Shown here piece after piece: positions 26,817 through 36,199 of a stretch of 62,758 nt of DNA (the stretch's first letter is position 1; each line of letters opens with the position of its first letter). Made by a program: the position numbers and the translations under genes. This stretch comes from an uncultured Bacteroidota bacterium. Its GTDB lineage: Bacteria; Bacteroidota; Bacteroidia; Flavobacteriales; Flavobacteriaceae. The stretch lies in NCBI GenBank assembly GCA_902626365.1, contig CACOFE010000007.1, positions 1 to 62,758 on the forward strand. Direction: 5' to 3'. The notes under the pieces were generated by a model. It saw only the letters and a program-made list of their open reading frames with translations. It did not search any database and had not been told where the DNA came from.

Positions 26817-27811
26817 ATTTAGAATTTCTTAATCCTGAATATTTTATTCTATTGGGCGTCATTCCAATAATAATTTTATGGAATTATTTGAACAGAGATA
26901 AACTTAATAATTCTATAAAGTTTTCTAATTCAGAAGCCTTTAAAAATTCAAGTAATATTTATTCAATATTAAAGGTTTCATTGAGATATCTAAGGATGAT
27001 TTCATTAGCACTAATTATTACCGCTTTGGCAAGACCACAGGTCATTGACACATCAACAAGAGTCAAAACTAATAGCGGAGTTGATATAATTATGGCTATT
27101 GATGTTTCTGCCAGTATGTTAGCAAAAGATTTAAAACCAAATAGGCTAGATGCTTTAAAAAATGTTGCAAATGAATTTATTAAAAATCGAGTAACAGATA
27201 GAATCGGTTTAGTTGAATATGCTGGTGAGAGTTATACAAAAACTCCACTGACAACCGATAAAAGTATTACATTAAGATCACTCAGGGAGATTAAATATAA
27301 TAACATTATTGAGGGGGGAACTGCTATCGGTATGGGCCTTGCAACATCGGTTAATAGAATTAAGGATAGTAAAGCAAAAAGTAAAGTAATAATTCTTTTG
27401 ACTGATGGGGTAAATAACGCCGGATTCATTGACCCAATAACAGCAGCTGAATTAGCTAAAGAATTTCAGATAAAAATATATTCTATAGGTTTAGGCACTA
27501 ATGGCCTTGCCTTATCACCAGTTGGAATTGACGCTAGGGGTAAATTTAATTACGCTAATATTCAAGTTGAAATAGATGAAAAATTACTAACACAGATTTC
27601 AGAAATGACAGGGGGTAAATATTTTAGAGCCACCGATAATGAAAGGCTTAAAGAGATATATTCAGATATTGATAAGTTAGAAAAGACAGAAATTGAGGAG
27701 TTTAAATATTATTCAGTTGATGAAAAATTTAGGTACTTTCTTGTTCCAGCTATTCTATTAATTGTATTTGAATTAATCATGAAATTAACAATTTTAAGAA
27801 GTTTTATATAA
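26813..27811 (+). CDS. batA: BatA, VWA-domain membrane protein
   Basis: The 332-residue protein has two N-terminal membrane segments (about 12-25 and 58-75), a VWA domain with intact MIDAS motif DVSAS (IIMAIDVSASMLAKD), Thr in PLTTDKS and Asp in LLTDGVNN, and a C-terminal membrane segment near 310-325. The domain faces the periplasm. BatA of Bacteroides fragilis was linked to aerotolerance; the biochemical role is unproven. It shares one base with batB. Confidence 0.94.
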   Translation: MNLEFLNPEYFILLGVIPIIILWNYLNRDKLNNSIKFSNSEAFKNSSNIYSILKVSLRYLRMISLALIITALARPQVIDTSTRVKTNSGVDIIMAIDVSASMLAKDLKPNRLDALKNVANEFIKNRVTDRIGLVEYAGESYTKTPLTTDKSITLRSLREIKYNNIIEGGTAIGMGLATSVNRIKDSKAKSKVIILLTDGVNNAGFIDPITAAELAKEFQIKIYSIGLGTNGLALSPVGIDARGKFNYANIQVEIDEKLLTQISEMTGGKYFRATDNERLKEIYSDIDKLEKTEIEEFKYYSVDEKFRYFLVPAILLIVFELIMKLTILRSFI

Positions 27812-28800
27812 TGTATGAATTAGAAAATATATCATGGTCTTGGATGTTTTTGTTGATTGTTTTAATTAGCATATTTTTCATTATTGACAGGGTTTGGAAG
27901 AATAGAACTCAGAAATCCTTTTTTTCAAAAACAAATTTAGAAAGACTAAGCCCAAATATTTCAGACATAAAACCAATACTGAAAATAATCACTGTAATAG
28001 TAGGAATTTCGATGTTAATTATTGCACTAATAAATCCTAAAATTGGGACTAAGATTGAAACTTTTCAAAGGCTAGGTGTAGATATTGTATTTGCGATTGA
28101 TGTTTCTAAAAGTATGCTTGCGGAGGATATCAGCCCAAGTAGAATGGATAAGTCAAAGCAGCTAGTAGGTCAAGTTATAAATAATTTAGGTGGTGATAGA
28201 ATTGGAATTGTAGCATATGCTGGTAAGGCATTTCCTCAATTACCATTAACAACTGACTATTCATCTGCTAAAATGTTTTTACAAAATATGAATACTGATA
28301 TGTTATCATCTCAGGGAACTGCAATTGACGAAGCAATAAGATTATCATCAACTTATTTTGACGAGGACGAGTCAACTGAGCGTATCTTATTCATAGTTTC
28401 TGACGGAGAAGACCACAATGACCTTACATATGATATGGCAGACCTTGCCGCTAAAAATAATATCACAATTTACTCAATAGGGGTAGGAACTGAAAAAGGC
28501 TCACCAATACCGATTAAGAAAAATGGTATTGTGATGAGTTATAAAAAGGATATAAATGGTGATGTTGTTATTACCAAATTAAATAAAACTTATTTGGAAA
28601 ATATTTCTGATAAAACTGGGGGAAAATTTATTGAGGGTTCTATTACAAAAGATGTAGTGCAAGAAGTTATTCAAATTTTAGAAAATACTGAAAAAAAAGA
28701 ATTTGATACTCAAAAATTTTCAGAATTTGAAGACCAATTTCAGTGGTTTATTTTTTTAGGATTTCTTTTTATAATTTTTGATTTATTTATGAGATGGTAA
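27811..28800 (+). CDS. batB: BatB, VWA-domain membrane protein
   Basis: The 329-residue paralogue of BatA has N-terminal membrane segments, a VWA domain with MIDAS DVSKS (IVFAIDVSKSMLAED), PLTTDYSSAK and IVSDGEDHND, and a C-terminal membrane helix (QWFIFLGFLFIIFDLFM). BatA and BatB always occur as neighbours and probably form a membrane complex. Its start codon overlaps the batA stop by one base. Confidence 0.94.
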   Translation: MYELENISWSWMFLLIVLISIFFIIDRVWKNRTQKSFFSKTNLERLSPNISDIKPILKIITVIVGISMLIIALINPKIGTKIETFQRLGVDIVFAIDVSKSMLAEDISPSRMDKSKQLVGQVINNLGGDRIGIVAYAGKAFPQLPLTTDYSSAKMFLQNMNTDMLSSQGTAIDEAIRLSSTYFDEDESTERILFIVSDGEDHNDLTYDMADLAAKNNITIYSIGVGTEKGSPIPIKKNGIVMSYKKDINGDVVITKLNKTYLENISDKTGGKFIEGSITKDVVQEVIQILENTEKKEFDTQKFSEFEDQFQWFIFLGFLFIIFDLFMRW

Positions 28801-28832
28801 AACAATATGGTTAAAAAACTTAAATTTATTTA

Positions 28833-29663
28833 ATGAAAAATAGTGTAATTTTTTTCTTTACTATTACTATGCTGGGGTGTTTTAATTTATATTCTCAATC
28901 GGAGAATTATGCAAAATTTTATAATAAGGGTAATAGACTATTAGACAACAATTTTGAGCAGGCAGAAAAGAATTTTAGAATAGCAATGAATGATTCACTA
29001 AGTGATCTTAAAGCTACTTTCAATCTTTCAAATAAATATTATACCGAAGGCTTATATGATGAAGCAATATCAAGGCAAATAGAAGCGACTAAACTTGCCA
29101 AAGATAATTCAGAAAAGCACAGAGCATTTCATAATCTTGGAAACTCACTAATGAAAAAGGAATTATGTTCTGAAGCAGTTCTCGCCTATAAAAATGCTTT
29201 GAGAAATAATCCAAACGATGATGAAACTAGATATAATTTGGCATTAGCTAAGAAATGTGAAGAGGAACAGGAACAAAATAATGACGACGAAAATAATGAT
29301 GATAAAGAGGACAAGAATGACGAGAAAAACGACGATCAGAACAAAGATGATCAGCAGGATAAGAATGACGAGAAAAACGACGATCAGAACAAAGATGATC
29401 AGCAGGACAAGAATGACGAGAAAAAGGATGATGAGAATAAGAACGACCAGCAGGACAAGAATGATGAAAATAAGGACAATCAGAATAAAGACAACAACAA
29501 GTCTGATCAACCAAAAGAGAATAAGAATCAACAATCAAAACTTTCTCCAGAGCAGATTAAAAATTTATTAAAAGCTATGGAAAATGCAGAAAAGAAAGTT
29601 CAAGCTAAAGTAAATGATAAGAAACAAAAAGGTACAAAAGTTGTTTCAGAAAAAGACTGGTAA
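28833..29663 (+). CDS. batC: BatC, TPR protein with Asp/Asn/Lys/Gln-rich repeat tail
   Basis: The 276-residue protein has a signal peptide (ending near LYSQ, residue 22) and two to three TPR units (AKFYNKGNRLLDNNFEQAEK; HRAFHNLGNSLMKKELCSEA). A highly charged low-complexity region, residues about 148-240, contains four tandem 16-residue units (DKNDEKNDDQNKDDQQ). A helical C-terminus LSPEQIKNLLKAMENAEKKV, typical of BatC, follows. The periplasmic TPR domain probably mediates protein contacts within the Bat complex. The repeat causes long shadow frames on both strands that are not genes. One base overlaps batD. Confidence 0.92.
   Translation: MKNSVIFFFTITMLGCFNLYSQSENYAKFYNKGNRLLDNNFEQAEKNFRIAMNDSLSDLKATFNLSNKYYTEGLYDEAISRQIEATKLAKDNSEKHRAFHNLGNSLMKKELCSEAVLAYKNALRNNPNDDETRYNLALAKKCEEEQEQNNDDENNDDKEDKNDEKNDDQNKDDQQDKNDEKNDDQNKDDQQDKNDEKKDDENKNDQQDKNDENKDNQNKDNNKSDQPKENKNQQSKLSPEQIKNLLKAMENAEKKVQAKVNDKKQKGTKVVSEKDW
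29310..29495 (+). repeat. 48-bp tandem repeat inside batC (about 3.9 copies)
   Basis: Units start at 29310, 29358, 29406 and 29454. The first two differ at one base of 48; the third and fourth (42 bases) are more diverged. The unit is a whole number of codons and keeps frame. Confidence 0.93.
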
Positions 29664-31432
29664 TGCATTATAGAAATTTAATACATATAATTATTTTTTT
29701 GATTGGATTCTCATCCTTCTCTCAAGTTAATTTTACAACCAAATTGAGTAAAAACCGATTAGGTTTAAATGAAAGAGTTAAAGTCGAATTTTCAGTTGAC
29801 AAGGATGGAGATAATTTTATTCCTCCGAAATTTGAAAATTTTAGAATTGTTGGTGGTCCAAGCCAGTCAATAAGAAATTCATGGATAAACGGTAAAAGAT
29901 CTTATTCTAAGACATATTCATATTTCTTATCTCCAATTGAAAAAGGTTCTTTTGAAATTGGGCAGGCTTCGATAGAGGTTGATGGAGAAATTTATAAGAC
30001 ACTTCCAGTAAAAGTAACAGTAACTTCAGCAGTTGATAAGCCCACAAATCCAAATGACCCTAACTATTTGGCTGATAAAAAGATTCACTTAGTTGCAGAA
30101 TTATCAAATAAAAGTCCATTTATAAATGAGGCAATTTCTGTTACATATAAGTTATACGTTTCACCTGACACAGGTGTTGATAATTGGAGAGAATTAGAAG
30201 CACCTAGGTATGCCAATTTTTGGAGTAATAACATAGATATTAAATCTCTAAATGTTCAAAATGGAACATATAAAGGTGAACCATATAGATATGTGGTATT
30301 AAGAAGAACTTTACTATATCCGCAGAAGACAGGTAGGTTAAAAATTGAACCATTAACTTTAGATATTTCCGTACAAGTACCTTCAAATAGAAGAGATTTT
30401 TTTGGTAATCTTATATCATCAAGCGTCAATAAAACAGTATCTGCAGGCAGTTCATTTATTGAAGTTAAACCATTGCCTATTGATAACAAACCAAATGATT
30501 TTTCTGGTGCTGTTGGTGATTTTAATTTTGAAATAAAATCAGATAAAAAATCATTGTTAATTGACGAAGCCTTTCAATTAAGTTTGATTATTTCAGGAAA
30601 CGGAAATTTTAACTTATTTGAGGATCCAAAAATCTCTTTACCATCTTCACTTGAAGTTTATGAACCTGAAAAAATTTCAAATGTTTCAGTGAGAGCAGGT
30701 GGGATAAAAGGAAAGGTAAATAATAAATTTACTATTGTACCAAATATGCCTGGAAAGTATACAATACCTCAAACTAAATTCTCGTTTTTTAATCCAAAAG
30801 TTGAACAGTATGTAACAATTTATTCTGACCCTATTTATATAGATGTTGAGGGTCTGAATAAAAATTCAAGTTCAGATAATGACTCTAATGTATTAAATGC
30901 AACAAACAAAATTCAATTAGCTCAAAATCAATTTGCGTCATTTAAAACTAAAACTAAATTTTCAAAAATTGGAGAGAATATATTTTTCAATTCAACTGCT
31001 TATTGGATTTTATTTTCATCTCCTTTTTTGATTTGTATAATCATTATAGTATTGGTTAAGTTTTTAAAGATTTATAATTCCAAAAAAATAGATAAATTAA
31101 AAATTGCAAAGGGATTAACCCAAAAACTTTTAGTAGAGTCAAAAGGATTAATCGGTAATAAGGAAAAATTTTATGAGTCTATTGATAAAGCTCTTACAAC
31201 ATATTTAAAGTCAATATTAAATCTTGACAATTCTCAGCTAAATAATAAATATATACACTCTAGGCTTCAGCAAATGAAGGTTGAAAAAAATCTAATTGAT
31301 TTATTATTTAATGTTTTAGAAAATTGTCAATTAGCCAGATATACCCCTTTAAATATTGAAGCTATGAGTGAAGATTATGAGAATGCAAAGTTATTTATTG
31401 AGCAATTAGAAAAAGTAAAAAATGAAAAGTAA
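29663..31432 (+). CDS. batD: BatD oxygen-tolerance protein
   Basis: The 589-residue protein has a signal peptide (to about residue 20), repeated beta-sandwich modules of the BatD family (VNFTTKLSKNRLGLNERVKV; FSGAVGDFNFEIKSDKKSLL; PNMPGKYTIPQTKFSFFNPK), a membrane segment near residue 450 (FLICIIIIVLVKFLKIY) and a helical cytoplasmic tail of about 120 residues. It is a large periplasmic-facing component of the Bat complex. Overlaps: one base with batC, and 11 bases with batE in another frame. Confidence 0.94.
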   Translation: MHYRNLIHIIIFLIGFSSFSQVNFTTKLSKNRLGLNERVKVEFSVDKDGDNFIPPKFENFRIVGGPSQSIRNSWINGKRSYSKTYSYFLSPIEKGSFEIGQASIEVDGEIYKTLPVKVTVTSAVDKPTNPNDPNYLADKKIHLVAELSNKSPFINEAISVTYKLYVSPDTGVDNWRELEAPRYANFWSNNIDIKSLNVQNGTYKGEPYRYVVLRRTLLYPQKTGRLKIEPLTLDISVQVPSNRRDFFGNLISSSVNKTVSAGSSFIEVKPLPIDNKPNDFSGAVGDFNFEIKSDKKSLLIDEAFQLSLIISGNGNFNLFEDPKISLPSSLEVYEPEKISNVSVRAGGIKGKVNNKFTIVPNMPGKYTIPQTKFSFFNPKVEQYVTIYSDPIYIDVEGLNKNSSSDNDSNVLNATNKIQLAQNQFASFKTKTKFSKIGENIFFNSTAYWILFSSPFLICIIIIVLVKFLKIYNSKKIDKLKIAKGLTQKLLVESKGLIGNKEKFYESIDKALTTYLKSILNLDNSQLNNKYIHSRLQQMKVEKNLIDLLFNVLENCQLARYTPLNIEAMSEDYENAKLFIEQLEKVKNEK

Positions 31433-32213
31433 ATATTTAAATATTATAATCATCTTTTTGTTTCTAATGGGTTGCTCCATTACATGCTTTAGCCAATCAG
31501 AATTTCAATCATCTGGTGTAAATGAAAAATTTTTCGAAGCTAATAACTTATATAATGATTCAAAATATGAACAGTCAATTCAGGTGTATTTGCAAATTTT
31601 AGATTCAGGCGTTCATTCCCCAGAGTTGTATTTTAATATTGGAAATGCTTACTACAGGTTAAATGATATTGCTAATAGTATTTTATATTATGAAAAATCA
31701 TTAAAACTTGATTCTTCAGATAATGAAGTAATTAATAACTTGAATATGGTTAAAAATGCACTCATAGATGATATAGCAGTAGTTCCGCCTTCATTTATTG
31801 ATGAACAATTAAATAAAATATCAAATCTTTTGGATTATTCATTATGGGGTATAGTACTTATATTACTCTCTTTTATCTTTCTTTTATTCTTCATAATTTA
31901 TTTCTTTTCAATTAAACCAATTATTAAAAGAACAGCATTTACTTCTCTATTTTTTATCATTATAATGATTGCTTTAACTGCATGGATAAGCATAAATACT
32001 TACGAAAAAAATCATCTTGAAAAGTATGCTATTATTTTTTCAACAAAAATTGAAATTAAGGCTGATCCAAATGAAAGAAGTGAGAATTTACTTACTTTGC
32101 ATTTAGGAACGAAGGTAAGAATCATTGATAATTTTAAGGATGAGTGGGTGAAAATAAAATTAGTAAATGGTCAAGAAGGTTGGATTAAGAATAATCAAAT
32201 TAAAATAATATGA
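31422..32213 (+). CDS. batE: BatE, TPR and SH3-like membrane protein
   Basis: The 263-residue protein has an N-terminal signal (a lipobox-like GCS is also present), TPR units (ANNLYNDSKYEQSIQVYLQI; ELYFNIGNAYYRLNDIANSI), two membrane segments near 140-160 and 170-188, and a C-terminal bacterial SH3-like domain (IIFSTKIEIKADPNERSENL, ending WVKIKLVNGQEGWIKNNQI). This combination is diagnostic of BatE, the last Bat gene. The stop codon overlaps the start of the SnoaL-like gene (ATGA). Confidence 0.92.
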   Translation: MKSKYLNIIIIFLFLMGCSITCFSQSEFQSSGVNEKFFEANNLYNDSKYEQSIQVYLQILDSGVHSPELYFNIGNAYYRLNDIANSILYYEKSLKLDSSDNEVINNLNMVKNALIDDIAVVPPSFIDEQLNKISNLLDYSLWGIVLILLSFIFLLFFIIYFFSIKPIIKRTAFTSLFFIIIMIALTAWISINTYEKNHLEKYAIIFSTKIEIKADPNERSENLLTLHLGTKVRIIDNFKDEWVKIKLVNGQEGWIKNNQIKII

Positions 32214-32671
32214 TAACAAAAAGTCAAATTCATGAAGCTCAAAAGAAATGGGGCAGTGGAATAGTAAAAATAGGAGCCTTAAAAGATAATGAAGCAGAAT
32301 GTCTTGAATTCACCAAATCATTTTTGAATTCCCTTTATGACTTTGAAAATAATGATGTATTATTTAAACCAACAAAAGCTTCAGAGGAGCAGTTTAGACC
32401 AAATTTTCAAATGGCATTATCTTACTTTTTAGGTGGAAATAATTCATTCTGTTCTGAGGATGAAGGGTTTGCTATGAAACCTTGGGAGGATGTTAAATTT
32501 GAAAACTCAGGTTTTATAATTGAAAATGAAAGGGCAATTGCAATGGGTAATTATTTCTTTACTGATTCAAGTGGGGCAGTAGTTAAGGTTGAATATACCT
32601 TCGGATATAAGTTAAGAAATGGTCACTTGCTGATTGATCTTCATCATTCTTCGCTACCATTTTCATTATAA
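32210..32671 (+). CDS. SnoaL-like (NTF2-fold, CaMKII-association/SgcJ type) small protein
   Basis: The 153-residue soluble protein begins SQIHEAQKKWGSGIVKIGAL and ends HLLIDLHHSSLPFSL; the closing HHSS segment and the W-x-x-V-x-F ... AMGNYFF pattern are those of SnoaL-like / CaMKII-association domain proteins. Function is unknown. Bacteroidota relatives are sometimes labelled phosphoribosyl-AMP cyclohydrolase, which the sequence does not support (no HisI motif seen). It is translationally coupled to batE and overlaps the convergent cvpA by 28 bases. Confidence 0.7.
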   Translation: MITKSQIHEAQKKWGSGIVKIGALKDNEAECLEFTKSFLNSLYDFENNDVLFKPTKASEEQFRPNFQMALSYFLGGNNSFCSEDEGFAMKPWEDVKFENSGFIIENERAIAMGNYFFTDSSGAVVKVEYTFGYKLRNGHLLIDLHHSSLPFSL

Positions 32672-33141
32672 GTATTATCAATTATAATATCATTTATCTT
32701 TTCAATATTGTAGTATAGAAAAGATTGATTTAGTGTTGCATCATCTATTGCAGAGGTAATATTGTTAATTTTAGAAAATATAAAAATAACAATACATAAT
32801 AATAGAACTGACTTTATTATGCCAAAAACAGCTCCTATTATTCTATTCAATAAACCAAGGGCAATAAGTTTTAAAAACTTCGTTAATAGTTTAGCAATAG
32901 CTTTAAATATCATAATAGTAAATAAGAATATTATCATTGATGATAGAATAGAAATAAAAACTGCTTCTGATTCAAATATCGGTTTTAGCTTTATGTCTAA
33001 ATAGGGATAGAAATTTTTTGCCAAGTATATTCCTGATATGATACCAAGTACCGATGCAAGTTCGTTTACAAGTCCTTTTGAGAATCCATTATAAGCCCCC
33101 CAAGCTATTATTAAACTTAAAAAAACATCTAAGTAGCCCAT
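32644..33141 (-). CDS. CvpA-family membrane protein
   Basis: The 165-residue protein has four predicted membrane helices and the N-terminal CvpA/colicin V production pattern MGYLDVFLSLIIAWGAYNGFSKGLVNELASVLGIISGIYLA. Family members affect colicin export, biofilm or cell-envelope stress; the actual role here is unknown. In Flavobacteriia the gene commonly sits near pheS, as here. Its 3' end overlaps the SnoaL-like gene by 28 bases. The conserved hypothetical upstream diverges from it 80 bases away. Confidence 0.88.
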   Translation of the reverse strand: MGYLDVFLSLIIAWGAYNGFSKGLVNELASVLGIISGIYLAKNFYPYLDIKLKPIFESEAVFISILSSMIIFLFTIMIFKAIAKLLTKFLKLIALGLLNRIIGAVFGIIKSVLLLCIVIFIFSKINNITSAIDDATLNQSFLYYNIEKINDIIIDNTYNENGSEE

Positions 33142-33221
33142 AATAATTTATTAATCAATGTTAATTTAATAAATATTAACTTCTTTATATTAGTATCAGA
33201 AATTTATAATAAAGTTAAGCA

Positions 33222-33572
33222 TTGAGTTCTGAGTTGAAAACAAAGTGGAATAATTTAAAGACTAAACTATCTGTTGATTTTTCTGATAATGAAATAATAG
33301 ATCTTGATTCAATCATTTTTTTAATTGGATTACAAGAATTAGGTCAATTTCAAAAAAGATTTAACAAACAAAAAAAATTAGAGGTTATGCATATTGCAGT
33401 TTGTAAATTATTAAGTTACTACGGCTATTATGAGTATGATCATACAGATAATGATGGATGGCCTCATTATAAGCTGATTAAAAAATTACCCAATCTAAAG
33501 GCAGGGGAACAAACCATTCTTATGAAAAAGGCAATCATTAACTATTTTGTAAAATCAAATTATATTAATTAA
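33222..33572 (+). CDS. Conserved hypothetical protein upstream of pheS
   Basis: The 116-residue protein starts with TTG at 33222 (MSSELKTKWNNLKTKLSVDF); no ATG lies near. It has no signal peptide or membrane helix. Features are FLIGLQELGQFQKRFNKQKK, HIAVCKLLSYYGYYEYDHTD and GWPHYKLIKKLPNLKAGEQT. I recall near-identical layouts in other Flavobacteriaceae between cvpA and pheS, but no function is assigned. It is followed 28 bases later by pheS and is probably cotranscribed. Confidence 0.8.
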   Translation: MSSELKTKWNNLKTKLSVDFSDNEIIDLDSIIFLIGLQELGQFQKRFNKQKKLEVMHIAVCKLLSYYGYYEYDHTDNDGWPHYKLIKKLPNLKAGEQTILMKKAIINYFVKSNYIN

Positions 33573-33600
33573 GATTTTATAAATTTGGCACTAGAAAGCA

Positions 33601-34617
33601 ATGGAAGATAAAATAAAAAAAGATTTAGAGGACATTTTAAATTTTAACTCCGATTCTGAGGCTGATATAGAAGAATTCAGGGTTAAGTATTTAGGAAAAA
33701 AAGGTCTATTGAATTCATATTTTGTTGAATTTAAATCATTAGAAAGTGACGAAAAGAAGAAATTAGGTAGTTTATTAAATGAACTAAAAAATTCTGCTCA
33801 ACAAAAAGTTGATAATTTAAAATCTAATAATTCTAAAAGATCTGACAATTTAAAAATTAATGATATTTCAAGGCCTGGAGACCCGATAGAAATCGGTTCT
33901 CGTCACCCAATATCAATTGTCAAAAATAGAATTATCGATATTTTTTCTACAATTGGATTTACAATTAGTGAAGGGCCAGAAATTGAGGATGATTGGCATA
34001 ACTTTAGTGCTTTAAATCTTCCCGAGCACCACCCTGCAAGAGATATGCAGGATACTTTTTTTATTGAAAAGAACCCTGATTATTTATTAAGAACCCATAC
34101 TAGTTCAGTTCAGGTTAGATACATGGAAAATAATAAACCGCCTATCAGAACTATTTCTCCTGGAAGAGTTTATCGAAATGAAGCAATTTCAGCACGTTCC
34201 CATTGTTTTTTTCATCAGATAGAAGGTTTGTGTATTGATAAAGACGTAAGTTTTGCGGACCTAAAACAAACTTTAGAATACTTTACAACTCAACTTTTTG
34301 GTAAATCAAAAATTAGACTTAGACCTTCTTATTTCCCGTTTACAGAGCCCAGCGCAGAAGTAGATGTTTATTGGGGTCTCAATAATGAAACAGACTATAA
34401 AATGACGAAAGGAACAGGTTGGTTAGAAATTATGGGTTGTGGAATGGTTGACCCTAATGTTTTGGAGAATTGTAATATTGATCCTAAAGAATACTCAGGA
34501 TTTGCTTTTGGTCTTGGAATAGATCGAATAGCTCTTTTGCTACATCAAATAGATGATATTAGACTATTAAGCGAAAATGATGTAAGGTTCTTAGAACAAT
34601 TTAAATCTTCATTTTAA
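33601..34617 (+). CDS. pheS: Phenylalanine-tRNA ligase alpha subunit
   Basis: The 338-residue class II synthetase subunit has the N-terminal coiled coil (about 1-85, with [14 protein letters not shown]), motif 1 region with [19 protein letters not shown], motif 2 [19 protein letters not shown] and motif 3 [14 protein letters not shown]. It charges tRNA-Phe as an alpha2-beta2 enzyme; pheT is not in the window, which is usual for Bacteroidota. The last bases overlap the convergent gpsA stop (TTAA at 34614-34617). No T-box or phenylalanine leader peptide was seen upstream. Confidence 0.97.
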   Translation: MEDKIKKDLEDILNFNSDSEADIEEFRVKYLGKKGLLNSYFVEFKSLESDEKKKLGSLLNELKNSAQQKVDNLKSNNSKRSDNLKINDISRPGDPIEIGSRHPISIVKNRIIDIFSTIGFTISEGPEIEDDWHNFSALNLPEHHPARDMQDTFFIEKNPDYLLRTHTSSVQVRYMENNKPPIRTISPGRVYRNEAISARSHCFFHQIEGLCIDKDVSFADLKQTLEYFTTQLFGKSKIRLRPSYFPFTEPSAEVDVYWGLNNETDYKMTKGTGWLEIMGCGMVDPNVLENCNIDPKEYSGFAFGLGIDRIALLLHQIDDIRLLSENDVRFLEQFKSSF

Positions 34618-35618
34618 GAAATTATATTGCTTAGTTCTTTAAATATTTTTCTAGCACTTCTTTTTTCATAGAGTATTTTATAGACTGCATCTATAATTGG
34701 TGTTTTGGCTTTTTTGTTAGATTCCTGGTTTATTAAGTAAGCTTTTTTAGTTGCAATATAACCCTCAGCCACCATCTTCATTTCCAATTGTGCAGCTCTA
34801 ACAGTATATCCTTTACCAATCATGTTTCCAAACATTCTATTTCTTGAAAACGAAGAATATCCGGTAACTAACAAATCCCCTAAATATGCTGAATTGTTTA
34901 TATTCCTTTTTATTTTATGTCTTTTAGAAATAAATCTTTTCATCTCCTTTATTGAATTGCTTACTAAAACGCTTTGGTAATTATCTCCGTATCCCAAACC
35001 ATTTGAAATACCAACGGCTAAAGCAAATATGTTTTTAAGCATACTAGCATATTCAATCCCAATTACATCATCAGATGCTTTCACATTTATGTACTTACAT
35101 TTAAATTTTGCTGAAATTAGTTTACATAAACTAAGGTTTGAAGATCCGATTGTCAGGTATGATAATTTTTCCAATGCAACTTCCTCTGCGTGACAAGGTC
35201 CACCAATAACAAGAAAATTATCTATTGAAACATTGTAGTGTTTTTGCATGTGTTCACCAAATAAAAGATTTGTTTCGGGAACTAAACCCTTCAAAGCACA
35301 CATTATAATTTTATCAGAAATATCAACCTCAATTTTTTTCATTTCTTTGTTAACATATTCAGACGGTACAGCAATAATGATTACATCAGAATTGCTAACT
35401 ACATCATTTATGTTCTCAGAAATTTTTATTTTTTTTAGTTTGAGCTCTACAGAGCCTAAATAGTTTGGATTATGAGAGTTTTTAGAAATAAAATCAATAT
35501 TATCTTTATTTCTTACATACCAATTAATTTCATCATTATTTTCTGAAAGTATTTTTATTAATGCAGTTCCCCAGCTACCACTTCCGATAACTCCAAATTT
35601 TAATTTAGTTTTTTTCAT
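34614..35618 (-). CDS. gpsA: Glycerol-3-phosphate dehydrogenase [NAD(P)+]
   Basis: The 334-residue enzyme makes sn-glycerol 3-phosphate from dihydroxyacetone phosphate for phospholipids. It has the dinucleotide fold [16 protein letters not shown] at the N-terminus, the substrate segment [13 protein letters not shown] and the catalytic Lys motif [20 protein letters not shown]. It is the final gene of the leftward set yicC-gmk-nadD-gpsA and overlaps nadD by four bases. Confidence 0.96.
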   Translation of the reverse strand: MKKTKLKFGVIGSGSWGTALIKILSENNDEINWYVRNKDNIDFISKNSHNPNYLGSVELKLKKIKISENINDVVSNSDVIIIAVPSEYVNKEMKKIEVDISDKIIMCALKGLVPETNLLFGEHMQKHYNVSIDNFLVIGGPCHAEEVALEKLSYLTIGSSNLSLCKLISAKFKCKYINVKASDDVIGIEYASMLKNIFALAVGISNGLGYGDNYQSVLVSNSIKEMKRFISKRHKIKRNINNSAYLGDLLVTGYSSFSRNRMFGNMIGKGYTVRAAQLEMKMVAEGYIATKKAYLINQESNKKAKTPIIDAVYKILYEKRSARKIFKELSNIIS

Positions 35619-36199
35619 TGATATAATTCATTGGTATTAATATAATCCATAACATTTTTAGAAATTAGATCTTTAGGCTTAGCTTTTTTTGAAACTATAT
35701 TTCTAATATTTGTTGAACTTAAGTCAATTCTTGGACCTCCAATATACATAGCATTTTCATTAATTATATGCTGACTTTCTTTGAGGTTTCCTTTTCTTGG
35801 ATAAATGAAAATCTTATAATTTTTTAGAATTTTTTTATAATCTTTCCATGTGTCAAAAATTTTGTAATTGTCTTCGCCAATGATTAAGCTAAATTCTATT
35901 TCCGTTAATTTATTTGAAATAAATTCCAAAGTATCAATGGTATAGTTTGGCTTCTTAAGAGTAACTTCTAAATCACTTGGAATTATATTATCATACTTTT
36001 TAGTAGCAATTTCAACCATATTGAATCTATGCATAAAGTTTGAAATTTTATTGTCTTGTTTTATCGGGTTTTCAGGTGTAACCACCAGCCAAACCTCATC
36101 GTTTAATTTTTCTTCAATAATATATTCTGCAATTTTTAGGTGACCATTGTGAATAGGGTCAAAAGTTCCAAAAAATAAACCAACCTTTTTTTTATTCAT
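35615..36199 (-). CDS. nadD: Nicotinate-nucleotide adenylyltransferase
   Basis: The 194-residue nucleotidyltransferase has the HIGH-type motif GTFDPIHNGHLKIA and the C-terminal SSTNIRN motif that holds the adenylate phosphates. It converts nicotinate mononucleotide and ATP to deamido-NAD. It overlaps gmk by 8 bases and gpsA by 4, so the genes are translationally coupled. Confidence 0.95.
   Translation of the reverse strand: MNKKKVGLFFGTFDPIHNGHLKIAEYIIEEKLNDEVWLVVTPENPIKQDNKISNFMHRFNMVEIATKKYDNIIPSDLEVTLKKPNYTIDTLEFISNKLTEIEFSLIIGEDNYKIFDTWKDYKKILKNYKIFIYPRKGNLKESQHIINENAMYIGGPRIDLSSTNIRNIVSKKAKPKDLISKNVMDYINTNELYQ

Noticed and set aside
29244-29571. Long open frames on both strands across the batC repeat
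   Set aside because: They are shadows of the AT/GAC-rich tandem repeat; their products are low-complexity strings and the real batC frame has signal peptide, TPRs and operon spacing.
33142-33600. T-box or phenylalanine leader peptide before pheS
   Set aside because: No Phe-codon-rich short frame with a terminator hairpin and no T-box sequence; the region holds a conserved hypothetical gene instead.
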